From: Albula goreensis
Lineage: Eukaryota; Chordata; Actinopteri; Albuliformes; Albulidae
Assembly: GCA_022829145.1 (NCBI GenBank)
Contig: CM040743.1
Span: 49,923,905-49,987,904, forward strand
Direction of reading: 5' to 3'
DNA: 64,000 bases
Of this stretch, positions 25,101 to 35,483 are shown one piece after another; positions within the stretch are counted from its first letter, which is position 1, and each line of letters opens with the position of its first letter. Under the pieces are notes generated by a model. That model did no database searches. It saw only the letters and a list, made by a program, of their open reading frames with translations, and was not told the origin of the DNA. Both the position numbers and the translations under genes were made by a program.

Positions 25101-26711
25101 TGAACAGACACAAACCCAACAAAACAGGTTGCAGTAACAAGCCCGTCTGAGAAATGTACTTTACTAAATAAGATGACAACTTTTGCCATTTACCTCCCTG
25201 TGGTTATCACTTAGTTATTTTTTGAAGCCGCTAGAGTTGCTCAACTAAATATTTTCATGGAAATTGACTCTGTTTGACAAACATTTTAATTGTTCTTGTT
25301 CTAGGTTTTGCCTGCTTGATATCCTTCATCATTGCATTGATATTTGTCCAGAGGTCGGGTAACTACTGGCTTGCCTTGTTTGACAGCTTTGCTGGCTCCA
25401 TCCCCCTCTTGGTTATTGCATTCTGTGAAATGACGGCAGTTGTTTACCTGTATGGGATAGACAGGTGGGTTTTTTTATGGCAGGTACACATCAAAGCTAA
25501 TGTTAGACTACAGCCCTGCACCCTTGCCCCTAACTAACGAGTACAGCCTTGTGTTAACCACTAACCTTAACCCTGTCCACTTACCTGTAAATGCTAAAGG
25601 CTACCTCTCTGTCCCCTCACCCCTAAAGGCCACATTCATGTTCTGTGACCTCTAATCATTACCTCTGTCCCCCTAACCCCTAAGCTTTGTCCCCTAACCC
25701 GTAACATTCGCTACTCTGTCCCCCTAACCCCTAAGCTTTGTCCCCTAACCCGTAACATTCGCTACTCTGTCCCCCTAACCCCTAAGCTTTGTCCCCTAAC
25801 CCGTAACATTCGCTACTCTGTCCCCCTAACCCCTAAGCTTTGTCCCCTAACCCGTAACATTCGCTACTCTGTCCCCTAACCCATAACACTCACAGTTATG
25901 GGTTACACTCTGGGCCACAGATTCAGTGCAGTGTGATCTGTAGGAGCAGGGGGCTCAGTGCTGACTGCAGTTGCTGTTTCTCACAGGTTTAACAAGGACA
26001 TTGAGTTCATGATTGGACACAAGCCCAACATCTTCTGGCAGGCTACTTGGAGGGTCATCAGCCCGCTTATAATGTTGGTCATCTTCCTCTTCTATTTTGT
26101 GACCAAAGTCAGTGAAGAGCTCACCTACCTTGCATGGGACCCAAACTCTGTATGTATAGGTTTTTATTGTTATAATTCACATTTATGTACATTTTTAAGA
26201 TTCCAAATCATATAACCAATCAATCTGATGTTTAAATTTTAAAGGTTAACTTTACCTAGTATGTTTCATGCAAAGGGTTGCAATGGAATGCAATAAAAGC
26301 TTCTGTCTGCCTATCATCCAAGCCTATTCAATACTTCTACTGAATCATCCAAAGCTATGCTATACTGTTGTTAAGGGGTATCCTCTTTGTAAAGCGAAGC
26401 AAAGCATGTTCACTTTTCCTTCATTTTGCAGAGTGACAGTGATGTTGTAAGAAAAGGTTCTGAGAGTAAAGCCTTTTCTTTTATGGTTAATTAATGATAG
26501 ACTCTTGTGTTGGCAGGTGAACTTCCCAACCCAGGATTCGGTGTCCTACCCAGACTGGATCTATGTCATCATCTTCATCCTGGCTGGAGTACCCAGTCTG
26601 GCTGTTCCTGCTGTTGCACTCTTCAAATTTGCCTGCTGCCGGAAAAAGCATCCATATGATGAGGACAGTCTTAGTACCATCTCTGCAAAGGTTCAAATGA
26701 GTGAGCCATAG
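17749..26711 (+). CDS. slc6a19: slc6a19-type neutral amino acid transporter, copy 2 (12 exons, 630 aa)
   Basis: Tandem paralogue of the gene at 1048-12620, with the same predicted sodium-coupled neutral amino acid transport role. Exons: 17749-17947, 20657-20797, 21748-21885, 22648-22829, 22973-23083, 23172-23284, 23539-23667, 23782-23938, 24592-24796, 25305-25464, 25987-26149, 26517-26711, 1893 nt, all GT-AG and in frame. Exon lengths 1-11 are identical to copy 1. Exons 1-8 and 11 are nearly identical to copy 1, even in introns. Exon 10 ([19 protein letters not shown]), exon 12 and the end of exon 9 have diverged, and the C-terminus ends SAKVQMSEP instead of PKSEDMMEP. Exon 7 has SVFSATVIY where copy 1 has SVYAATVIY. 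The exon 2 donor is the first of about 16 tandem copies, so the true 3' end of exon 2 is uncertain; using the first gives the family length. Confidence 0.92.
18012..18525 (+). repeat. Intron 1 minisatellite, ~32-bp unit, ~16 copies
   Basis: Orthologous to the array at 1305-1725, with more copies. It follows exon 1 of copy 2 by about 65 nt. Confidence 0.9.
18870..19115 (+). repeat. Duplicated (CT)n microsatellite with shared flank, intron 1 of copy 2
   Basis: Two long CT tracts (about 18882-18945 and 19050-19111). Each is preceded by ACATGTTTCATCATCTCTC, and the flank GAGCTGGTGAGAA also recurs, so a unit of about 160 bp was duplicated. Absent from copy 1. Confidence 0.9.
19116..20510. other. 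Unique part of intron 1 of slc6a19 copy 2
   Basis: No coding pattern. A short direct repeat with CACTTAGCCTGCTAGCCTAT occurs at about 19580 and 19635. Similarity to copy 1 resumes at about 20515, shortly before exon 2. Confidence 0.4.
20765..21475 (+). repeat. 45-bp array of exon 2 end plus splice donor, ~16 copies (slc6a19 copy 2)
   Basis: The last ~28 nt of exon 2, CCCCTATTTAACTGGTGTGG, and its donor GTAAGTGC are repeated head to tail about 16 times. Every unit keeps a donor: GGGTAAGTG in most, GGGTAAGAG in three. The unit is 45 nt, so the exon frame stays open across the array, encoding 15-residue repeats ([15 protein letters not shown] and variants) to a stop near 21475. A decayed further unit lies at 21480-21525. 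At the same boundary copy 1 has a single donor. Confidence 0.95.
22190..22545 (+). repeat. Intron 3 minisatellite, ~49-bp unit, ~7 copies
   Basis: Counterpart of the array at 6350-6795 in copy 1; same unit, fewer copies. Confidence 0.9.
24025..24535 (+). repeat. Intron 8 minisatellite, 31-bp unit, ~17 copies
   Basis: Counterpart of 9105-9605. It ends within about 60 nt of exon 9. Point variants (CACATGCATG, CACGTGCATG) are distributed differently from copy 1, so the arrays evolve separately although the flanks are almost identical. Confidence 0.92.
25520..25885 (+). repeat. Intron 10 CCCTAA-rich array, ~53-bp unit, ~4 copies
   Basis: Units contain CTCTGTCCCCCTAACCCCTA, AGCTTTGTCCCCTAACCCG and TAACATTCGCTA. 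Same position as the much larger array in copy 1 (10735-11935) but a different unit. Confidence 0.88.
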
Positions 26712-27049
26712 ATCCCTTAAACAACTGTATGTTTCGTAGTGTATTTGAATAGTCTCTTTCCCCATGTTGTTTGGCAGGTAACAGCTCAATGACCATAACT
26801 GTAAGAACTCCTTGAAGATAAACGTAAATGTTTGTTGTCTCTTAGCATGGTACCTTTGTGTAGGAATTTTGTATTGCTCATGTTATATGTGAATTCACTG
26901 CACTCCCTTCAAGCTAGGGTGCAAGTAAGATTTTTTTAAATTTGTTAATATGGAATTTATTTGTCATGGCCTCAGTACATTATTTCAGTTGAGAAGTGCT
27001 TTTCAAGCACTTGCTGTAATCCAGCAATGAATCTATGTTCACCCCCACA

Positions 27050-27665
27050 CCAATACATTTTACACCCTGCAGGCCACACATGGTACTGCAGGAGAGCCAG
27101 TGACTATTTTACACCCTACAGGCCACACACGGTACTGCAGGAGAGCCAGTGACTATTTTACACCCTACAGGCCACACACAGTACTGCAGGAGAGCCAGTG
27201 ACTATTTTACACCCTACAGGCCACACACAGTACTGCAGGAGAGCCAGTGACTATTTTACACCCTGCAGGCCACACACAGTACTGCAGGAGAGTCAGTGAC
27301 TATTTTACACCCTGCAGGCCACACACAGTACTGCAGGAGAGCCAGTGACTATTTTACACCCTACAGGCCACACACGGTACTGCAGGAGAGCCAGTGACTA
27401 TTTTACAACCTGCAGGCCACTCACGGTACTGCAGGAGAGCCAGTGACTATTATACACCCTACAGGCCACACACAGTACTGCAGGAGAGCCAGTGACTATT
27501 TTACACCCTACAGGCCACACACGGTACTGCAGGAGAGCCAGTGACTATTTTACACCCTACAGGCCACACACGGTACTGCAGGAGAGCCAGTGACTATTTT
27601 ACACCCTACAGGCCACACACACAGTACTGCAGGAGAGCCAGTGACTATTTCACACCCTACAGGCC
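27050..27665 (+). repeat. 49-bp minisatellite downstream of slc6a19 copy 2, ~12 copies
   Basis: Unit contains TACTGCAGGAGAGCCAGTGA and CTATTTTACACCCTACAGGC. It starts about 340 nt after the stop codon at 26711, so it may lie in the 3' UTR. An AATAAA at 28229-28234 is a possible poly(A) signal but is not proven. Confidence 0.9.
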
Positions 27666-28330
27666 ATACAGTTGAATATGAGATCCTGCATGTGTTGGAG
27701 GATCTATTTAGTGAGTCTTTACTTTTTATCAATTTAATGCACATGTTACCCTTTCTCCTCAGAAAACAAATGAAATTTTGACATGATTTAATGCATACTG
27801 TTCAGCATGAACCACTTCAAGGGAAGATTCATTGGGTAAAATACATTTAAACTACATGTACAGTGCTGTTGGTTTTAAAATTATTCAATGAAAGTAAAGA
27901 TTCAAATTTCATGCCATGTTTCAAATATAGCCTGTAAATATGAGTAACAACCATGCCTGCAATGCATGGTGACAGACATTGTGTCATGACATATACTCTC
28001 ATTAACATAGAAATGTTGTATTTTTAATTTTGTGTGTGAATTGTTTGTGTTAACTAAAATACTGTCTTAGATATGCTGTGGAATTATATCTTTAGTAAGA
28101 ATGTAGAAGCAACTTATACATTTAAAGCCACACTTCCATACTGTTCTCTTTTCAGTATAAGAAACCTAAAATGCAATGTTTATTTTTCAGAATAATTATT
28201 TTTATTACAAAATATTTATATCATTTAAAATAAACAAGAACACCTAAGGAAGAGTGGTTGCTTTGCTGTCAGTCACTGCTGTACATGTGAGAATGGGCTG
28301 GGAGATTTCTGACCTCTATGCTCCTGAGCA
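27666..28330. other. AT-rich spacer, possible 3' UTR of slc6a19 copy 2
   Basis: No coding or structured repeat seen apart from the AATAAA near 28229. Confidence 0.35.
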
Positions 28331-28339
28331 TGCTCTATA

Positions 28340-29330
28340 TGGGGCAAAGCTATAGGCACCTACCGGCATGCAGAACTAAGATAATATATAGAGCAAAACT
28401 ATAGTGCCCCTACCTATGTACAAAGCAAAGCTATAGGCACCTACCGGCATGCAGAACTAAGATAATATATAGAGCAAAACTATAGTGCCCCTACCTATGT
28501 ACAAAGCAAAGCTATAGGCACCTACCGGCATGCAGAACTAAGATAATATATAGAGCAAAACTATAGTGCCCCTACCTATGTACAAAAAGCTATAGGCACC
28601 TACCCATGCAGAACTAAGATAATATATAGAGCAAAACTATAGTGCCCCTACCTAAACAAAGCAAAGCTATAGGGCACCTATTGGCATGCAGAACTAAGAT
28701 AATATATAGAGCAAAACTATAGTGCCCCTACCTATGTACAAAGAACTAAGATGCAGAACTAAGATAATATAGAGCAAAACTATAGTGCCCCTAAAAAGCA
28801 AAGCTATAGGCACCTGCATGCAGAACTAAGATAATATATAGAGCAAAACTACCTATGTACAAAGCAAAGCTATAGGCACCTACCGGCATGCAGAACTAAG
28901 ATAATATATAGAGCAAAACTATAGTGCCCCTACCTATAAGATAATATATAGAGCAAACAAAGCAAAGCTATAGGGCACCTACCGGCATGCAGAACTAAGA
29001 TAATATATAGAGCAAAACTATAGTGCCCCTACCTATGTACAAAGCAAAGCTATAGGGCACCTACCGGCATGCAGAACTAAGATAATATATAGAGCAAAAC
29101 TATAGTGCCCCTACCTATGTACAAAGCAAAGCTATAGGGCACCTACCGCATGCAGAACTAAATAATATATAGAGCAAAACTACCCCTACCTATGGCAAAG
29201 CAAAGCTATAGGGCACCTACCGGCATGCAGAACTAAGATAATATATAGAGCAAAACTATAGTGCCCCTACCTATGTACAAAGCAAAGCTATAGGGCACCT
29301 ATATACACAACAAAGTTGTAGGACCCCAAT
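28340..29330 (+). repeat. ~80-bp tandem array with many internally deleted copies
   Basis: Units contain GGCACCTACCGGCATGCAGA, ACTAAGATAATATATAGAGC and AAAACTATAGTGCCCCTACC. About 12 units; those between 28560 and 28970 have irregular internal deletions. These could be real decay or consensus error across a repeat. Confidence 0.9.
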
Positions 29331-29360
29331 ATATAGAACACACCTATAGGGCCCCTACCA

Positions 29361-30873
29361 AGATAAGGGAAACCCAAGCTAACATAAATAATAGTCTTTG
29401 TATTATTCCATTCATTCATTAGAGATAGCCATGAATTACCAGTATTGCCCCTGTGAAAAAGTAATTGCCCCCGTAAACTTAGTATCTGGTCGGACTATTG
29501 TTAGGGGAGATAACTGCAACGAGATGTTTGCTATAATTTGATATGAGCCTCTCACATATCTGAGGAGGAATCTGGGCCCACTCTGTGCAGAACCTCTTTA
29601 ACCCTGACCGATCTGAGGAGGAATCTGGGCCCACTCTGTGCAGAACCTCTTTAACCCTGACCGATCTGAGGAGGAATCTGGGCCCACTCTGTGCAGAACC
29701 TCTTTAACCCTGACCGATCTGAAGGTCTTCAAGCATGAACTGCTCTTTTCAGGTCTCTATTGGGTTCAGGTCAGAGCTTTTACTAGACCACTGTAACACT
29801 TTAATTTAGCTTTTCACGCATTCAGATGTGGACTCGCTTGTATGCTTAGGATCGTTGTCCTGCTGCATCACTCAATTACGCTTCAGCTTCAGCTCACACA
29901 CAGATGGTCCAAAATTCTCCTCAATCTTCTGGTACACATCAGAATTCATACTTCCTTCAATATTTGCAAGTCATCCAGGACCTGAGACAATAAAGCATTC
30001 CCACACCATCACACTGCCATGTTCGGTGTAGGTATAACATTCTTACAGAGTCATGCTGTATTTAATTTAGACACGGGAGAACTTGCACACTCTATTGACA
30101 CACATTTCTAACAAATTTCCACACCTGTCCATTGAATATTATTCCAAAAGACTTGAGCATCATCCTGATGCTTTGAAGACTTCATGGATGAGGTTCTGCA
30201 CGCCCTGGCTGACATTGTGGCTGGTGGACCACTCCTGGGAAGGGTCACCACTGTCCCAAGTCTTCTCCATTTTGAGATAATGGCGTGCACTGTTCATTGG
30301 AGTTGAAGGGCCTTAGAAATGGCTTTGTAACCCTTTCCAGACATAGACCTCCACAACTTTTGTTTTTTTATTGTGGCATTGCATGCGTGTAGAAATGTTG
30401 AGATGATTGCTTCTTTTTGATGGTAAGTGTGAAGGATTGGCCCTTCCCTAAAGTTTTTTCCATTCATTAATTGTACCCAATAAAGAAATTGGTAGCACCT
30501 GACTGAGTGAAGTGTCATTAGTAGTGAAGCCTTTAAAAGTTGCAGTAGGAGAATAGATAGAGAGATGGAAGGACTGCTACTTGTATGTGCTTGTGTTTTT
30601 AAAATAAATGATTGATTTTACCAAGCTGATTAGTCAGTTGTTTTTAAGCCTTTTACAGTGAGGTTCAGTATATATATACATTTAAACTTAACAAGGCTGG
30701 GTGCAATCAAGTCTGGTTGTGTCTAATTTTAAGAGACAAATTTGTTGATTTCTTTGTTTCAAAACTAAGGGCAATTACACAGGGGCAACATTGGTAACTG
30801 GTGACTTACTCAATTGAATGAATGGAATGGTGATATAAAAACTTTTTTTTGTTTGCTTTGGTTTCCCTTGTCT
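29361..30873 (-). mobile_element. Degenerate Tc1/mariner-type transposon with ~115-bp terminal inverted repeats
   Basis: The left end from 29361 (AGATAAGGGAAACCCAAGC) matches the reverse complement of the right end at 30873 (AGACAAGGGAAACCAAAGC). The match extends through CCATTCATTCA and TTGCCCCTGTG. The minus strand codes broken transposase pieces in order: MSGKGYKAISKALQLQ near 30300-30340, then IISKWRRLGTVVTLPRSGPP (DNA-binding region), then near 30000-29850 WECFIVSGPG, VMQQDNDPKHTS and STSEWLKK, typical of Tc1 catalytic domains. Stops and frameshifts show it is inactive. An internal 51-bp triplication is at 29560-29715. Confidence 0.8.
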
Positions 30874-32060
30874 AATAATATATTTTTCTTGATTATCTAA
30901 AACCATTCAGTGAGAGAAATATTCAATAAAAGAAGAAATAAAGAATAGGGTAAATAGTGTAAAGAGGGTACATTTTCATGGCACTGTATGTACACATGTA
31001 CATTTAAACCTCATTTGCCCAAATAGTAAAGGAATTGAAACAGCTAGCATGTGAAAGCATTGGCTTAGAGTGGAAGGCAAAGGGAAGTTTACTGTAAGCT
31101 CTGCATTGTCAGGGAATCACCTGGCAGTGGAAAATCACCAGAAGACCTGTGTGGGAGGTACATGTTTTTATTACCTGACCTCTAAAATGAAATGATTTTT
31201 TGTCAGGTTTGACTTTTGTCTAGAAAATGCAGCATTAAAGATTCATTTCCAGAGTGGGGTTTTAATTTGTTGATAACATTTTGATAAGATACTTTTCACC
31301 TTTGAAAATAAAATGAGTAATTTTTGCATTGACATTTACACAGACATAGCAAATTAAACAGGGCAAAGAAACTGGTTCTCTTTCTCATACCACCCTGATA
31401 TATAAATATCAATTTATTTAAGTGTCAGTTTAAGTGTTACATTTATGGAACTATTTGTAAAAAAAATAATGCACTCCATCTAATAGTCTCCCTGCAGATG
31501 TTGTGGATCTTTTGTTGCTTAATTCAAATTGATATGCTTGCACAATGAACTCAAACCAATCCATGTATGGAATTTTGTGAGGTGTTCATATGCTTTTGGG
31601 CTTTAGCACCGATGAACATCGCATAATGTAAAATCCTATTTTTGAATTTTCACCAGACAGCTCTAAGATGTAATTAAATATTATATAGTTCAGATAAACG
31701 GCATACTTCTCTCCCCAGACGTCTGTGATATATTTGTGTTTTTAAGATTAAGGGAGGACTTTGAGGAATTTGGTGACTCATTTATATATTTAACCGTGCC
31801 CAAAACTCTGTTAGGTCACACAGTTAATGTACATTTTATATAGTTGTAAAAACACAAATATAAAAATAAATATTATGGCTTTCTGTACAATGGTTTTCAG
31901 GTAAGAGATCATTAATTCTGTTGATATACAGGTTGCTGGTAATACCTCGATTTACCTGACAGACACACAGTAGAGCATCATTAAGTTATCCATTAAGCTG
32001 CAGAGAGATTTGCAGTCAGATACAGAGCACACTGGGGTCTGTGTGACTGTAAGCGCAGCA
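30874..32060. other. Intergenic region upstream of slc6a18
   Basis: AT-rich, no ORF or repeat structure that I can support. It would include the distal promoter of slc6a18. Confidence 0.4.
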
Positions 32061-32091
32061 CTCTCTCCCTTATGCCCTACTTGCTCGCACA

Positions 32092-32097
32092 TATAAA
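32092..32097 (+). promoter_or_regulatory. Candidate TATA box of slc6a18
   Basis: TATAAA within GCACATATAAATGCAGG, about 285 nt upstream of the slc6a18 start codon and just before the leader array. Position and context fit a core promoter, but no transcript data are available. Confidence 0.4.
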
Positions 32098-32164
32098 TGC
32101 AGGTTCCCAGATACATTGCACATCACACCTCAACCAGCTAACAGCCACAGCACTGAACTCTCCA

Positions 32165-32375
32165 GTGTACCAGCTAACCCCAGATCAGCAAGAGGACCAC
32201 AGCACTGACCCCAGATCAGTAAGAGGACTACAGCACTCACCCCAGATCAGTAAGAGGACCACAGCACTGACACCAGATCAGTAAGAGGACTACAGCACTC
32301 ACCCCAGATCAGCAAGAGGACCACAGCACTGACACCAGATCAGTAAGAGGACTACAGCACTGACCCCAGATCAGA
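32165..32375 (+). repeat. 31-bp array in the slc6a18 leader, ~6-7 copies
   Basis: Unit contains CCCCAGATCAGTAAGAGGAC and ACAGCACTGA or ACAGCACTCA. The last unit ends about 8 nt before the start codon at 32382. All three transporter genes thus have tandem arrays running into the initiation codon, with unrelated unit sequence here. Confidence 0.92.
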
Positions 32376-32381
32376 CGAAAT

Positions 32382-35168
32382 ATGGGTGAGAAAGAAAAAA
32401 GCCCTGATGTAAACAAGTTGGATGTGGCCAGCACCTGTGAAGAACGGCCCAGGTGGGACAACAAGGCTCAGTACCTTCTCACCTGCATTGGGTTTGCTGT
32501 GGGTGTGGGCAATGTGTGGCGCTTCCCCTACCTGTGCCAGATCTATGGAGGAGGTGAGCAGTGTTACACTGTCCCTGCACTGGGCCCAGCATGGGTTTTC
32601 ATGTTAGGTTCCACTTTTTAGCTCTTTAGGGTTCCAGGTCTGTGTAGAGGAGTTCTGCTGTTCCATGCCGTTCCATCAAATCTGCGGTGACTCAAGCATA
32701 TGGGTTGTACAATTGTATGATGCCTTTTAGAACTGTAAAAATATGTACATAGCTCATAGTAGCTCATATTATGAGCTTTGCAGATTTTCCTGGAGGAGAG
32801 CATTTGCCTGACAATGTTTCAAGGAAAGGTGACTGAATATTTCTTTATTATTGTACACGTTAACCTTTGAACTTTTATTGTTTTATTGCTGGCCTATGAT
32901 GACATACATAACTTTTCATATGAAATTCCATCAGCAGAGCAGGGTGGGCAAATGATTTGTCAATGGGAGTTGTTAGTACAAGGAAGAGATGAATGACCTT
33001 GAGACAAATAACCTTGTTTCCTATTTATAGAAGAAAAATGTAGCATAAAAAGACCATAAAAACAGTAGTAAATGCACTTGTATTTCTTTAGGGATTAATG
33101 TGTGTGTGTGTGTGCAGGTGCGTTCCTGATCCCATATCTGATTGCGCTGGTGTTTGAGGGACTTCCATTGCTGTACCTGGAGCTGGCCATCGGGCAGAGA
33201 CTACGGATGGGCAGCATCGGTGTCTGGAACTCTATCTCCCCTTACCTGGGCGGAGTAGGTGTGTGTGGCTTACCTAGGCAGAGTAGGTGGGTATGGCTTA
33301 CCTGGGCAGAGTAGGTGTGTGTGGCTTACCTAGGCAGAGTAGGTGGGCATGGCTTACCTGGGCGGAGTAGGTGGGTGTGGCTTACCTAGGCAGAGTAGGT
33401 GTGTGTGGCTTACCTAGGCAGAGTAGGTGGGTGTGGCTTACCTGGGCAGAGTGGGTGGGCATGGCTTATCTGGGCGGAGTAGGTGTGTGTGGCTTACCTG
33501 GGCAGAGTAGGTGGGTGTGGCTTACCTGGGCAGAGTGGGTGGGCATGGCTTACCAAGGTGAAGTAGGTGGGTGTGGTTTACCTGGGCAGAGTAGGTGGGT
33601 GTGGCTTACCTGGGCAGAGTGGGTGGGCATGGCTTACCTGGGCAGAGTAGGTGGGTGTGGCTTACCTGGGCAGAATGGTGGGTGTGGCTTACCTGGGCGG
33701 AGTAGGGGGGTCATTCACCAACACCCAGGTGGAATTTTCCCTCAGGTCTTGCGTCCATGCTGGTGTCCTTTCTGGTATGTCTGTTCTACAACACCATCTT
33801 GGCCTGGGTGCTGTGGTACTTCTTCCACTCCTTCCAGGAGCCCCTACCTTGGAGTCATTGTCCCCTTAATACAAACCACACAGGTAATGTGTTCTAGTCC
33901 CTAACTACTCCTCTAACTCTGACTGCAAACCCCCACCGTCCAAACCCCAAACCCCTAACCCTAACCCAGCCAAGTAGGGTACGGAACCCTAACTGCTAAC
34001 CCCAACCCTAACCCAGCCAAACAGGGTACATAACCCTAACTGCTAACCCTTACCCTAACCCAGCCAAACAGGGTACGTAACCCTAACTGCTAACCCCAAC
34101 CCTAACCCAGCCAAACAGGGTACATAACCCTAACTGCTAACCCTTACCCTAACCCAGCTAAATAGGGTAAATAACCCTAACTGCTAACCCTGATCAAACG
34201 GTAATGGTACCCTTCCTCAGGTTCTGTATCTCTTTCTGTTTTATACATTATTTAGGCATCAATTGTTTTTCAAAACACAAGTCTGACTCCCTGTGAAACG
34301 TCCACCACTTTAAATAAAGTGTGTATAAATTACCATGAAGCCGAATAGCTAATGTTGTTTAAGTGTATGAAAACAGGTCTGTGTGTCTGCTAAAGGATAT
34401 GTGAAAGAATGTGAGGAGAGTACTCCAGTGAATTACTTCTGGTACCGGGAGACGCTGAACATCACAGCGCGTGTGGAGAGCAGTGGCTCGCTGCAGTGGT
34501 GGATGGTGCTGAGTCTTGCCAGTGCCTGGGCCATCGTGTACATTTGCTTCATCCGTGGCATTGAGACCATTGGCAAGGTGCATGCTACACATCCATACCA
34601 GTACCTGTCTGAGCTCATGCTCACTTCAAAACAACAATTCTACCTGCCTAAGCTAATGCTAATCTCAGAACGACTTTAACTGCCTGAGCTAATGCTAACC
34701 TCAGAACAACAACTCTATTTGCCTAAGCTAATGCTAACCTCAGAACGACTTTAACTTCCTGATCTAATGTTAACCTCAAAACAACTCTACCTGCCTGAGC
34801 TAATACTCAAGTTAAGAGCTAATCGGAATGTTAGTGTGGATGGTGTATAATGTGTGTTGTGGTTAAAAGTGTGTATTTTATTTATAATGTGACACTTTAG
34901 GCGGTGTATATCACAGCCACGTTTCCTTACCTGGTCTTAACCATCTTCCTGGTGCGAGCGCTGACTCTGCCGGGGGCAACAGTAGGTCTGACCTACCTGT
35001 TCACTCCTCAGGTAAGCCATGTTCTGAGTGAGTGTGAGTGTGCATGCATATGAGTTTGTGTGAAATAGTGAGTGACTGTGTGTTCATATGTGTGCGGGTT
35101 CCTGTGTGTGAGTGTGCATGAGAATATTTATTTGCATGTGTGAGCCCTGTTTGTGTGTGTGTGTGTGA

Positions 35169-35213
<45 letters not shown>

Positions 35214-35270
35214 TGTGTGTGTGTGTGTGTTTGTATGTGTGTGTGTGTCAGTGTGAGTATGTGTGTGTGT

Positions 35271-35324
<54 letters not shown>

Positions 35325-35394
35325 CAGTGTGAGTATGTGTGTGTGTGTGAGTGTGTGTGTGTGTGTTTGTATGTGTGTGTGTGTGTCAGTGTGA

Positions 35395-35483
<89 letters not shown>

